Below are positions 33,508 through 41,109 of a stretch of DNA of 64,000 nucleotides, piece after piece. The DNA is taken from NCBI GenBank assembly GCA_000069925.1, contig AM422018.1:372001-436000 (forward strand). Direction: 5' to 3'. The notes under the pieces were generated by a model. It saw only the letters and a program-made list of their open reading frames with translations. It was not told where the DNA came from and did not search any database. Positions within the stretch are counted from its first letter, which is position 1; every line of letters begins with the position of its first letter. The position numbers were made by a program, and so were the translations under genes. The DNA is from Candidatus Phytoplasma australiense (lineage in GTDB: Bacteria > Bacillota_I > Bacilli_A > Acholeplasmatales > Acholeplasmataceae).

Positions 33508-34145
33508 TTAGTCATTTTGGTTTGTGGCTATTCCACAGAAATAATGCGGTTTTAAATGGTTAACGTTAAAAATTAAAATTTCTGAATGAAAAACAACGTT
33601 TTCAAAAACGTCTTTGGGAAGACTAATAATAGAAGAGATTTCGGGATATTCTTGATTTAAAAATTTCTGTAATCGCTTGCTATTTAGTGATTGATTAAGT
33701 CTGAATCCATAAGGAGTAAATAAAACAATTGGGATATCTTTACCAAAAAGTTCAATTATTTTACTTAACCACAACTCAGGCAACAAAGGACGACCACCAT
33801 ATTTTTCCTTAACGTAGTTTTTAGTTTTAAAATCCAAATTAAAGGGTGGGTTTGCAATTACCAAGGATATTTTTTGTGTATTTAAATCCTTTTGGGTTAA
33901 TTCTAAAAAGTTGTTATGAATTAAATTAGGGAAGGTTGTTTTTTCTATATCAACCCCTAAAACATCAAATCCTTTTTGTTGCCAAGGTAGTAATAAAGAA
34001 CCTTCACCAACACAAGGGTCAAGGATTAAACCGCGTTGGATTTGAGGTGATAAAATATTATATAAAAATTGCGATACCCAACTGGGAGTATAAATAGTAG
34101 CTTTTTTTCATTTTTGAAAAAATTATTTCTATCAACTCGATACAT
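33508..34145 (-). pseudogene. N6-adenine methyltransferase, frameshifted (PMU-0)
   Basis: Nearly identical to the PMU methylases over its whole length, with TNPPF changed to ANPPF. Near codon 14 the run of eight A found in the intact copies has only seven (around 34102-34108), so the ATG at 34145 leads out of frame. AAAGGAG is intact. A homopolymer length change could be reversible or a sequencing artefact. Confidence 0.8.
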
Positions 34146-34178
34146 TTTTTTATTTCTCCTTTTATTTGTTTATTGGAT

Positions 34179-34307
34179 TTATAAGAGCCAAAACATTTTC
34201 TTCCTACGAATGTGGGATTTTCCTTTTGAATTTTTGATTAAATTATGTATTTTTCTTATTTCTGCTTCAGTTGGAAGACATTTGTATTTGTTTTTTCTCG
34301 CACTCAT
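34179..34307 (-). CDS. Small basic protein, 42 residues
   Basis: MSARKNKYKCLPTEAEIRKI then a Lys/Arg-rich end. A weak AAGAGA site precedes the ATG. It lies between the methylase and an IS200 remnant. No family recognised; support is only the open frame, start and stop spacing. Confidence 0.35.
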   Translation of the reverse strand: MSARKNKYKCLPTEAEIRKIHNLIKNSKGKSHIRRKKMFWLL

Positions 34308-34342
34308 TTTTTATTTCTCTTTTTTGGGTTTTTTTATAAAAA

Positions 34343-34468
34343 TTATACTTTTCTGTTTTGTCGTGAATAATAATTTTGAATAAGTTTATCAGGAATATTA
34401 TTTAAAGCAAAATATTGCGATATATAACATCTGCACCAAATGGAATATGGTTTTTGTATTATGGTGGC
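34343..34468 (-). pseudogene. C-terminal remnant of an IS200/IS605 TnpA transposase
   Basis: The frame reads KPYSIWCRCYISQYFALNNI, then PDKLIQNYYSRQNRKV and a stop at 34343-34345. This resembles the TnpA ending W-x-R-G-Y with a helix carrying the catalytic Tyr and ending in IxxQ. It abuts the truncated Panacea gene, so the insertion probably removed that gene's end. Confidence 0.45.
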
Positions 34469-34809
34469 TATTGCATTGCGTGTTTTGAACCATATTTTTT
34501 TATGATATAATCCATAATTTCTTTTTCTTGTTGGGTAAAAATATTTTCATCATAATTTTTTTTAATTTTGTGATGAGGGTTTAGTGGGGTTTTTTCTCGG
34601 GATAAAGTGTTGTATAATTTCAGCGAAACCGCACCATAAGGCCAAGATTGAAAGTCATTATTAAACATAGGGTAATTAAAATCTATTAGGTATTTGGAAT
34701 ATACCCAAAAAGCTAAGTTTTGGATTTTAAAAGGTGCGTAATCGTTTCTGTTTTGATGCTGGATTAAATAAGTGGCAACATCTAGAATATCTATTTTATT
34801 AGGTTGCAT
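34468..34809 (-). pseudogene. Panacea (DUF4065) gene, 3' end lost
   Basis: 113 codons from ATG 34809 (AGGAG nine bases upstream). IDILDVATYLIQHQN, FKIQNLAFWVYSKYLIDF and QSWPYGAVSLKLYNTL are typical of the Panacea/SocA-like domain. It stops at YGSKHAMQ, where the two neighbours continue for about 50 residues. An IS200-type remnant follows directly. The domain is known as an antitoxin module able to pair with unrelated toxins. Confidence 0.7.
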
Positions 34810-34835
34810 AATTATCAACTCCTTTTATTTTTTTT

Positions 34836-34858
34836 TAGCCGAGCGTGTTTGTGTTGTG
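34836..34858 (-). promoter_or_regulatory. CTCGGCG-type intergenic element, copy 6
   Basis: Minus-strand CACAAACACGCTCGGCTAAA, about 30 bases before ATG 34809. Confidence 0.45.
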
Positions 34859-34865
34859 GGTTTGG

Positions 34866-34894
34866 TTAGAAAAAAAGACCTTTGAAAAAGTCTT
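34866..34894 (-). terminator. Intrinsic terminator
   Basis: Minus-strand AAGAC-TTTTTCAAAG-GTCTT followed by TTTTTC; precedes CTCGGCG element copy 6. Confidence 0.65.
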
Positions 34895-35183
34895 ATTGTT
34901 TGTTTTCTTTGTCGTATTCAGTGATGGAGGCGATTGTTTTGCCGTCTGCACGGTAATGGATTGTTCTGGTTGGTCTGTGTGTTTCAGGGTTGTGTTCGAC
35001 GACGACTTTAATTGTGTTGTTTTCGTTTTGTGGGGGATTGCTATAGCTTCTTGCTTCCTTAATGATGATTAAAGTTAAAAGAATCACTAAAATAGTTCCT
35101 AAGAAAATGTCTTTATTTATTTTTTGAAAAAATTGTTTGAATTGCATAATTTTCCTTTCTTTTGGGTTATTGTCTAAATTCAT
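34893..35183 (-). CDS. Membrane protein with one DUF2963 unit, 96 residues
   Basis: MNLDNNPKERKIMQFKQFFQ, membrane segment (IFLGTILVILLTLIIIKEA), then a polar region with TRTIHYRADGKTIASITEYD, a DUF2963 repeat. AAGGAG precedes ATG 35183; an inner ATG at 35147 also has AAAGGA. Either start keeps the membrane segment, so the repeat is membrane-tethered or exported. Confidence 0.7.
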   Translation of the reverse strand: MNLDNNPKERKIMQFKQFFQKINKDIFLGTILVILLTLIIIKEARSYSNPPQNENNTIKVVVEHNPETHRPTRTIHYRADGKTIASITEYDKENKQ

Positions 35184-35196
35184 GTTTTGGTTCTCC

Positions 35197-35331
35197 TTAA
35201 TTTTTATTTTTGTTTGTTTTCGTTGAGGTGTTGTTATTTTGGTTTCTTTGTTTTTTGGTTTTTTTATTTTTTTGTTTGGAACGGTCTAAAAAATAAGTTC
35301 CACCTAATGCTTCTGACATTCCGTCGCTCAT
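35197..35331 (-). CDS. MSDGMSEA-family small basic protein, 44 residues (PMU-0)
   Basis: MSDGMSEALGGTYFLDRSKQ then a Lys/Asn-rich tail. GGAG lies 10 bases before the ATG. It sits between a Panacea gene and a membrane DUF2963 gene, away from its usual PMU neighbours. CTCGGCG-like copy 7 lies inside its 3' part. Confidence 0.7.
   Translation of the reverse strand: MSDGMSEALGGTYFLDRSKQKNKKTKKQRNQNNNTSTKTNKNKN
35219..35240 (-). promoter_or_regulatory. CTCGGCG-type element, copy 7 (degenerate)
   Basis: Minus-strand AATAACAACACCTCAACGAA, about 37 bases before ATG 35183, overlapping the end of the MSDGMSEA gene. Confidence 0.3.
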
Positions 35332-35365
35332 ATTATTTATTCTCCTTTATTTGAATTTTGTTGGT

Positions 35366-35390
35366 TTTTTCGCCGAGCGTTATGTGTTTG
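35366..35390 (-). promoter_or_regulatory. CTCGGCG-type intergenic element, copy 8
   Basis: Minus-strand ACACATAACGCTCGGCGAAA, 37 bases before ATG 35331; its first bases overlap the stop of the Panacea gene. Confidence 0.45.
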
Positions 35391-35859
35391 TGTTGATAAT
35401 GTGTTTATCGTTTTTAGAAAAATATTCTAAAATATCTTTGTTTTTAATGTTGTTTTTAGTTTGAACATCGTGTTTGTAATAATTGTTTTTCCACACATCT
35501 TCTGTGTGAGTTTGAGAAGTTAAAAAAGTAGGTGATTTATCGCCGTATAACAAAATAATAAAATCAATGATTTGTTTTTGAGTTTCGTTTATTTTTGTTA
35601 CATCTCCCATTGATAAAACTTCTGGATTTATTGGTTGATAAGTAAATTCTTTTAACTGCTTGCATAATTCAGGAAAGACAGGACCATAAATCCAGGTTTG
35701 TATTTGCTCTTTTAAAAGAGGTTTTTTGGTTTGTACTAGATGTTTGGTATGAGCGTAATAAATCATTTTATTCAGTTTCATTTTAGTAGTTGAAGAAGGG
35801 TTGTTTTTGACGATATAAAGGGCAACGTCAAAAACGTTAATTTGTTTTGTTTGGTTCAT
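35380..35859 (-). CDS. Panacea (DUF4065) domain protein, 159 residues
   Basis: INVFDVALYIVKNNP, TKMKLNKMIYYAHTKHLVQT and IQTWIYGPVFPELCKQL are the characteristic helices of the Panacea/GepA/SocA-like domain. ATG 35859 follows AAAAAGGAAAA and fits the paralogue starts; an upstream GTG at 35892 overlaps the preceding gene. Known members act as antitoxins or proteolytic adaptors. No obvious toxin is adjacent; nearby small genes are candidates. Confidence 0.8.
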   Translation of the reverse strand: MNQTKQINVFDVALYIVKNNPSSTTKMKLNKMIYYAHTKHLVQTKKPLLKEQIQTWIYGPVFPELCKQLKEFTYQPINPEVLSMGDVTKINETQKQIIDFIILLYGDKSPTFLTSQTHTEDVWKNNYYKHDVQTKNNIKNKDILEYFSKNDKHIINTNT

Positions 35860-35885
35860 TTTATTTATTTTCCTTTTTGATTTTT

Positions 35886-36434
35886 TTACCACCAGTCTTT
35901 ACCGAAAATACCAAATTTTTTATTAAAATTTTGTTTTAATTCATCTTGGTGGATTGTTTCTAAAAGTTTATGATTTGAAAAAAAGTTTTTTAAATCTTCA
36001 TCTGAAATTGTGCTGTCGTTGTTTTTGTAACGATAATAATGGTATGTTTCGTCCTGTGGGGATTGTTGGTGAGAAATATTAGCTAATTCCTTCCCAGTTT
36101 TATCTTTGCATAACAACAAAACTTCATCAATGTTTTTCTTTCTTTTTTCGTCGGTTATTATTTTTTGACTTCTCCCATCACATAATGGTTTTACAATCGG
36201 TTTTTCAAAATAATCTTTTAAAACAACATATAATTCTCCAAAAATAGGTCCATATTTCCAGGCTTTTGGATGCTCTAAAATTAATCTTTTTTTGTATTCA
36301 ATTAAATATTTTACATAAGAAAAATAAATTAATTTGTGTAGCTTCATGTGAGTTAAATTTTGGTTGTTGTTTTTAAATTTTATAATAATATAATTTGCAA
36401 CATCAAAAACATTAATTTTTTTCGTTTGTTTCAT
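35886..36434 (-). CDS. Panacea (DUF4065) domain protein, 182 residues
   Basis: INVFDVANYIIIKFKNNNQN, HMKLHKLIYFSYVKYLIEYK and AWKYGPIFGELYVVLKDYF match the domain. A C-terminal extension of ~50 residues ends GIFGKDWW. ATG 36434 is preferred by spacing to AAAGGA; ATG 36443 is too close. It is directly upstream of the 159-residue paralogue, with a 26-base gap, so the two are likely co-transcribed. Confidence 0.8.
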   Translation of the reverse strand: MKQTKKINVFDVANYIIIKFKNNNQNLTHMKLHKLIYFSYVKYLIEYKKRLILEHPKAWKYGPIFGELYVVLKDYFEKPIVKPLCDGRSQKIITDEKRKKNIDEVLLLCKDKTGKELANISHQQSPQDETYHYYRYKNNDSTISDEDLKNFFSNHKLLETIHQDELKQNFNKKFGIFGKDWW

Positions 36435-36461
36435 TTGGAACATTTCCTTTCTTTTGGTATT

Positions 36462-36490
36462 TTATTTTGCCGAGCGTTGTTGTTGTTTTG
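36462..36490 (-). promoter_or_regulatory. CTCGGCG-type intergenic element, copy 9
   Basis: Minus-strand AACAACAACGCTCGGCAAAA, 36 bases before ATG 36434; preceded by a weak hairpin with TTTTCTT. Confidence 0.45.
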
Positions 36491-36522
36491 ATTGGAAGAA
36501 AAGGTCCTGAAGGGTTTGGTGT

Positions 36523-36804
36523 TTAATTAAAGTTTTGGTTATGTCTGATGGTATTGTCTTTGTTGTAAATAGTTCGTTTAGTTCGGCGACCTGTTTGTGA
36601 GTCATAAATGTAGACATATTTTGTACCATTTGGATAGAAATAAATTGCTTGAATTAAATTGCTTGTTGCAGGGTGGTATTCTTTGATGAATAGTTTTGAG
36701 CCGTCTCTTCTGTGTCGGATTAATTTGGTTTGGTTGCCTGTTATGGGGTCGTATTCGATAATGTCTTCGGTGTAACGGTTTCTTTGTTTTTTTATTTTTT
36801 GCAT
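36523..36804 (-). CDS. DUF2963 repeat protein, 93 residues
   Basis: Three repeats: IIEYDPITGNQTKLIRHRRD, FIKEYHPATSNLIQAIYFYP and YIYDSQTGRRTKRTIYNKDN. No signal. A ribosome site GAAAGGAAA precedes the ATG. Unknown function. Confidence 0.78.
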   Translation of the reverse strand: MQKIKKQRNRYTEDIIEYDPITGNQTKLIRHRRDGSKLFIKEYHPATSNLIQAIYFYPNGTKYVYIYDSQTGRRTKRTIYNKDNTIRHNQNFN

Positions 36805-36860
36805 TTTTTTATGTTTCCTTTCGTTTGGTATTTTTTTTTATTTAAGAAAATTTGATATTT

Positions 36861-37067
36861 TTATAAAGATATTGTCGTCATCCTAAGAATCAATAAAATA
36901 AATTCATATGAAAAAATATAGTCAATTATTTTATCTACAAAATGAGAAACAAAGAACAACCAAAACAAATATGAAAAGAACGAAGAAGTATGAGAGTGAA
37001 AATAACAAGCGAGAATAGAAAACGATAAGGTTTTTAAACAAAAAGATAATATTTTTTTAATTTTCAT
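36861..37067 (-). CDS. Hydrophobic small membrane protein, 68 residues
   Basis: MKIKKILSFCLKTLSFSILA has signal-like character, followed by a second hydrophobic stretch (FFSYLFWLFFVSHFV) and a third near the end. AAAGGAG lies 9 bases before the ATG. No family recognised. Confidence 0.55.
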   Translation of the reverse strand: MKIKKILSFCLKTLSFSILACYFHSHTSSFFSYLFWLFFVSHFVDKIIDYIFSYEFILLILRMTTISL

Positions 37068-37150
37068 GTTATCGGCTCCTTTCTGATTTATTATCTGAAA
37101 TTGTTGGCATGTTTGTGATGCTGTGCACCAGGAAATGGGGTTTTACAAGA

Positions 37151-37176
37151 AAAGACCGCTAAAAATAGCGGTCTTA
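37151..37176 (-). terminator. Strong intrinsic terminator after the Bax-inhibitor-like gene
   Basis: Minus-strand AGACCGCTA and TAGCGGTCT pair perfectly around TTTT, followed by TTTCTTG. The gene's stop codon overlaps the stem edge. Confidence 0.92.
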
Positions 37177-37971
37177 TTCTTTTTCTTTTCCCATAATTCT
37201 TAAAAGAAGGTTTACAATTCTTAAAAAAATGCTAATTAAAGTAGCGGCAAAAGCTAATGATACTTGCCATTCATATTTTTCTGGTAATCCTTGTTGAATC
37301 ATTTGTTCAGTATAATCAAAATGAATAGCTAAATACATTGATAAAAAACCTAACATAAATAAACTTAAAGGAATGACCAAAATACTGTAATATAAAATAT
37401 TTTCAATTGTGCCCACTCCAAAAAGAACAAAAAACAGACGAATTAAATAAGTGAAAAATAAAGCGATTGAAATTCTTTGCATAATTGTTGTAAATCTTTG
37501 AGTAACTTTTAAAGTACCTTTATAATAAGCATGAGCCATTACACAAAAAATAATCAAAGTTGAGAAAAGTGCGATAAAAACTATTTCTAATAAATTAGAA
37601 TATATGCAATTAATGAAATGGAAAAAAATTCCTATTGTCAATCCTTCTAGAACAGCAAAAAGACAAGAACACAGACGCGACATTTCTACACGTAGCATTG
37701 CAGCGATATAAAATATGCTAGTTGCAAAAGATGAAGTTAGAAAAATTACTTTTATCATCCATAAGTAAGGAAACTTTAATTGAGTCATTTTAAAAAGACT
37801 AAAAAAAGTTACTGCAGTAAAAGAGGTGATTAATAAAAGTAAAATTGTTTTAAAAGCGACACCTTTGCGTGAAGCTTTGCGTTTGTAATCGGTTGTATCA
37901 GAAGAAGAAAGGAAATTATCATTAATTTTTTTAAATAAATCGTTAACTTTAGTGTTGTTGTTTGATTTCAT
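37174..37971 (-). CDS. Bax inhibitor-1/YccA-like membrane protein
   Basis: A 265-residue protein with a polar N-terminus and six to seven membrane helices. The ending LPEKYEWQVSLAFAATLISI and FLRIVNLLLRIMGK matches the C-terminal signature of the bacterial Bax-inhibitor-1 family. Such proteins affect calcium or proton leak in eukaryotic homologues; the role in phytoplasmas is not known. AGAGG precedes the ATG. Confidence 0.8.
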   Translation of the reverse strand: MKSNNNTKVNDLFKKINDNFLSSSDTTDYKRKASRKGVAFKTILLLLITSFTAVTFFSLFKMTQLKFPYLWMIKVIFLTSSFATSIFYIAAMLRVEMSRLCSCLFAVLEGLTIGIFFHFINCIYSNLLEIVFIALFSTLIIFCVMAHAYYKGTLKVTQRFTTIMQRISIALFFTYLIRLFFVLFGVGTIENILYYSILVIPLSLFMLGFLSMYLAIHFDYTEQMIQQGLPEKYEWQVSLAFAATLISIFLRIVNLLLRIMGKEKE

Positions 37972-38055
37972 TTTAAGTTACCTCTATAATAAATTTAATT
38001 TTATACTTTTTAAAGTGTACTTATATATTATTTTTTTTGGTTTTTTTGTGTTTCG

Positions 38056-38084
38056 GTTGTTTGCCGAGTGTTGTTGTTTTGTGT
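38056..38084 (-). promoter_or_regulatory. CTCGGCG-type intergenic element, copy 10
   Basis: Minus-strand AAAACAACAACACTCGGCAA, between the ssb terminator and the Bax-inhibitor-like gene. The distance to that ATG is about 90 bases, longer than for other copies. Confidence 0.4.
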
Positions 38085-38100
38085 GGTTTGTTTGTTAAAG

Positions 38101-38127
38101 AGAAAGGCCCGCTAGCGCGGACCTTGT
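38101..38127 (-). terminator. Intrinsic terminator after ssb
   Basis: Minus-strand AGGTCCGC and GCGGGCCT pair (one G-U) around GCTA, followed by TTCTCTTT. Confidence 0.8.
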
Positions 38128-38205
38128 GAAATTTTGATATTTTATTATTTTCTTTTTTTGCAGTTATTAAAAGACATAAGTTAAAAAAGGATTATTAATG
38201 ATTTA

Positions 38206-38517
38206 TTAGTTTTTAGGGTCTAAAAAGACGATATGTTTAATAACAACTCTTACGTATGTTTTGGTTTCTTTGTTGTTATTGGTGTACTTTTGGACGTCGA
38301 TTGGTCCTTCGGCGTATATTCTGGAACCTTTGCGTGTATATTGAGATAGGTTGTCGGCTTGCGTGCGGAAAGCGACGCAGGGTACGTATTGCACTTTATC
38401 TTTTATATTTACAGCTAAGTCAAAATCAACTTTAGCAATTCGTTCTCCTTTGCTGTTTAAAAATTCTTTTTTTGGGTCTTTTGTTAGACGGCCGATTAAT
38501 TGGGTTCTGTTTAACAT
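38206..38517 (-). CDS. ssb: Single-stranded DNA-binding protein (PMU-0)
   Basis: A 103-residue OB-fold protein: MLNRTQLIGRLTKDPKKEFL, then VQYVPCVAFRTQADNLSQYT and GSRIYAEGPIDVQKYTN. It lacks the acidic C-terminal tail of chromosomal SSB, so it may not recruit the same partners. It lies 3 bases after the sigma-factor stop, in one operon. Confidence 0.9.
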   Translation of the reverse strand: MLNRTQLIGRLTKDPKKEFLNSKGERIAKVDFDLAVNIKDKVQYVPCVAFRTQADNLSQYTRKGSRIYAEGPIDVQKYTNNNKETKTYVRVVIKHIVFLDPKN

Positions 38518-38520
38518 TAG

Positions 38521-39192
38521 TTATTTTCTCCTTTTTTTGAATATTTTTTGTAATTTAATAATGCCATTTTCTCGGAGCTTAAATACCTGTCTCGGAGAAA
38601 AGTTTTCATTGTATTTCTTTTTTAATTCTTCCGCAATTTCTTCGGTGGAGCGAATAACTTTATTGTTATCTTCAACATCTTTTGCAGAAATTCCAAGACT
38701 TAATTTGATTACATCAAATTGCTTGGGAGTTAAATTTTTAGTTAATATTAGCACAAAGATGTCGTGATGTGCTTGTTTAAGCCATAGTTGATGAGGCGTA
38801 AGGATTTTGCTCCATTTGGGTTGTGTTGCTTCTTCCCATTCTTCAAAATCAACTTTATTTATTTTTTTATTGTTTTGCCGAGGCATTGCTGCTTGGTGGC
38901 ATTTTTTAATGAGGTCTCTGATGTGAGATTTGATGTTTTTTGAAGCATAATAAATAAACTGGTCAATGTCTACTTGAAAATCATACCCTTCGAGGGCATT
39001 GATTAAACCTAAAACGCCTTCTTGAAATAAATCTTGTCTTTGAAGTATTGAGGGGAAGTATTTGAACTTACTAACTATTTTATTAACTAGTGGGTAATAA
39101 ATTTCTACAAGTTGATTTCTGATTTGCAAATTTTTTTTATTTTTTAAAAATTCTTGAAATAATTCTTTTTTTCTATTTTCATCTGTCGGCAT
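38521..39192 (-). CDS. fliA: FliA/RpoF-like sigma-70 family factor
   Basis: A 223-residue alternative sigma factor. Region 2 is NQLVEIYYPLVNKIVSKFKY to DLFQEGVLGLINALEGYDF with YASKNIKSHIRDLIKK (promoter -10 recognition). Region 4 (LTPKQFDVIKLSLGI, STEEIAEELKKKYNENFSPR) should bind -35 DNA. No anti-sigma gene is visible. It heads an operon with ssb. A perfect palindrome abuts its ribosome site. It is a natural candidate to read the CTCGGCG elements; inference. Confidence 0.87.
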   Translation of the reverse strand: MPTDENRKKELFQEFLKNKKNLQIRNQLVEIYYPLVNKIVSKFKYFPSILQRQDLFQEGVLGLINALEGYDFQVDIDQFIYYASKNIKSHIRDLIKKCHQAAMPRQNNKKINKVDFEEWEEATQPKWSKILTPHQLWLKQAHHDIFVLILTKNLTPKQFDVIKLSLGISAKDVEDNNKVIRSTEEIAEELKKKYNENFSPRQVFKLRENGIIKLQKIFKKRRK

Positions 39193-39200
39193 TGTTCTCC

Positions 39201-39226
39201 TTTCTAAAAAAACGTTTTTTTAGAAA
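39201..39226. promoter_or_regulatory. Perfect 26-bp palindrome at the sigma-factor ribosome site
   Basis: Two 13-base halves TTTCTAAAAAAAC and its exact complement meet at CG. In minus-strand RNA the second half runs into AGAAAGGAG, the ribosome site, nine bases before the ATG. It may be an operator or an RNA hairpin masking translation. Confidence 0.6.
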
Positions 39227-39255
39227 AGATAGAAAAATTATTATTATTTAGTTTT

Positions 39256-39294
39256 GGGTACAAAAAAAGACCGACTAAAATAAGTCAGTCTTAA
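39256..39294 (-). terminator. Intrinsic terminator
   Basis: Minus-strand AAGACTGACT and AGTCGGTCTT pair (one G-U) around TATTTT, followed by TTTTTTG. It would end transcription of the remnant at 39332-39543. Confidence 0.8.
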
Positions 39295-39331
39295 AGAATT
39301 TTTAAAAAATAAAAAGTGTCCGAATTTTTTC

Positions 39332-39543
39332 AGCAGCCCACTTTGTCCTGAAATTTTTGAGAAAATTGGTTTTGAAAATTTAAAAAAGTTTGAGTTATAT
39401 CGCTGTAAGGACCTTTGTTAAGTGGATTTTTACCACTATTTGAAGGCTTGTTATGATACAACAAAATAAAAATTAAAAAACCACTAATTATTGCTATTGC
39501 AATAATAGCAATAATTATATATTTTTTTATTATTTTGTCTATT
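39332..39543 (-). pseudogene. Remnant of a small membrane protein gene without a start
   Basis: The open frame reads IIAIIAIAIISGFLIFILLY, then NPLNKGPYSDITQTFLNFQN and stops at TGA (39332-39334). There is no ATG, GTG or TTG and no ribosome site at the front; an upstream TAA closes it. Terminator follows. Confidence 0.4.
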
Positions 39544-40078
39544 ATTTATGATATACATGACGACTGTTCCAAACGCCTTTCTAAAGGGTGAAATATATGC
39601 GAATTATTTCTTATTAATTTCTTATTATAAAAACATTAAGGAGTTATTGCTGCCAAACCCCAAGAAGCCCCAACAGTTGTTGACGTCATTACTGTTGTGA
39701 GCTGTTCTAAAATACTATATAACTTTTTTCTTTTTCAAAATTATTTAAAACTAGACTGGCTTTTTTTCCTAATTTCATTATATATATTTATACAACTAGT
39801 TTTTAGTTAAATATTTTATATCAGCTAAACATAATTGTAATATCATTTGTTTTAATAAAAATATATATAATTGCGTATATTATAACACCAAGTCACAAAA
39901 ATGTTAAATAAAAAATATAAATTTTTATTTCATCTCATCAAACATTTCAAATTGGTTTTAATTAGTGTTTATTCGATTGATAAAAATATGTAATGTTTGG
40001 GGCACGGTTAGACAATTGGTCTTTTTTTATTTATTATTTTGTTATTTGTCTTGTTATAAAATATTATAATAAATTGAT
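39544..40078. other. Gene-free AT-rich region
   Basis: About 530 bases with no supported gene. A fragment GVIAAKPQEAPTVVDVITVV can be read at 39640-39705 behind AAGGAG, but it lacks a normal start (ATT) and ends quickly. Stop codons fill the other frames. This is probably a scar of earlier rearrangement. Confidence 0.4.
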
Positions 40079-40082
40079 AGTC

Positions 40083-40254
40083 TCAATTCCAATAACAACA
40101 AAGGCAATTTATTTAAAACATTTATAAATTTAACAATCATTTTATATTTTATTTTATATGTCAACGTTATTTATTACCAAAACCAAATCCCTTGGAAAAC
40201 CACAGGCATTAATAATTTGATTGATATCATTAAATCAACCTTAGGAGGTAAATA
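40083..40254 (+). pseudogene. 3' fragment of the 107-residue membrane protein gene
   Basis: Reads NNNKGNLFKTFINLTIILYF to IIKSTLGGK, matching 28828-29000 in inverted orientation; the 5' half is lost. Confidence 0.8.
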
Positions 40255-40257
40255 ATC

Positions 40258-40875
40258 ATGAAAAAACAATCCACAAACCAAAAAAACAAAATTATAATTG
40301 TTCTGTCAATTTTAATTTGTTCTTTTTTTGCCATTAGTTCTATTGTGGCTATTAATAATTATTTCGCTCACCAAAGACAAGAAAAAATTAAATTAATGAG
40401 CAAAAATGATGCCCCTTTATTTGAAGTAAATAGAATCCGCGGTAACAATGAAGATAAAACCCTTATCCCTTTGCCGATGCCAAACTTAAATCCAAATAAA
40501 TGTCACCATGTCGTTACTATTAATCATCAAGCAGTTATAAACGCAAATGGATTTGACGTTAGTGTTCCTTTATATCTAAAAATAACTCCAAAATATGACA
40601 CTCATAATACTTTTTTTAATTCTGAAACACTCTTTAATTTAGAAATTAAAAATAATAACACACTCTATGATGACACCAAACGTCAACAAATGGTTATCAA
40701 TGAAAATGGCAAAGGCGTTATCAATGTTCAAATTAAATTAGAACAAAACGACTTTGTTGAAGTAACAAATCCACTCTTAACCTTAGTTCTTGACTATGAA
40801 TTAGTTGATAAAGATGGAAACGCACTTAGCGGTAGTGGCACCACTGTTGAAAACAAAATTAAGCAATTAGCTTAA
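40258..40875 (+). CDS. Membrane-anchored protein, 205 residues
   Basis: Paralogue of 28196-28825, here with a proper ATG eight bases after AGGAGG. Basic start MKKQSTNQKNKIII, membrane segment to about residue 32, and a beta-rich soluble domain. It is part of an inverted duplicate of three PMU-0 genes that ends where PMU-II begins. Confidence 0.78.
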   Translation: MKKQSTNQKNKIIIVLSILICSFFAISSIVAINNYFAHQRQEKIKLMSKNDAPLFEVNRIRGNNEDKTLIPLPMPNLNPNKCHHVVTINHQAVINANGFDVSVPLYLKITPKYDTHNTFFNSETLFNLEIKNNNTLYDDTKRQQMVINENGKGVINVQIKLEQNDFVEVTNPLLTLVLDYELVDKDGNALSGSGTTVENKIKQLA

Positions 40876-40884
40876 TTAAAAGAA

Positions 40885-40915
40885 ATAAGACTAAGTTTTT
40901 TAACTTAGTCTTATT
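40885..40915. terminator. Symmetrical hairpin, second copy
   Basis: AAGACTAAGTT and AACTTAGTCTT around TTT, equivalent to 28157-28194. Confidence 0.7.
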
Positions 40916-40933
40916 TGAGAAAGGAAATAAATT

Positions 40934-41101
40934 ATGGAAATCAAAAACCAACCTTCCGCCAAACCACTTTTCTTAAAAGCAATGACGATTATCATTTTGT
41001 TTCTTTTATTTTGGTTAGCAACTTATGTCTGGATTCATCATCAAACTTTAAGCACTACTGAGGAAAAAATTGGTAAGCTCCACAAAAATGGCACCATTTG
41101 A
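40934..41101 (+). pseudogene. 61-residue membrane protein gene, truncated at PMU-II end
   Basis: Matches 27952-28137 through HHQTLSTTEEKI, then runs into the PMU-II terminal repeat (GKLHKNGTI) and stops at 41099-41101. AAAGGAAAT precedes the ATG. Confidence 0.8.
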
Positions 41102-41109
41102 GAACAACA
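41072..41109. repeat. Right-type terminal repeat of PMU-II
   Basis: GGTAAGCTCCACAAAAATGG and on to TTGAGAACAACA, exact counterpart of 25167-25204. Confidence 0.85.

Noticed and set aside
39640-39705. Short frame with AKPQEAPTVVDV as a surface-protein start
   Set aside because: No ATG/GTG/TTG in place and it stops within about 30 codons.
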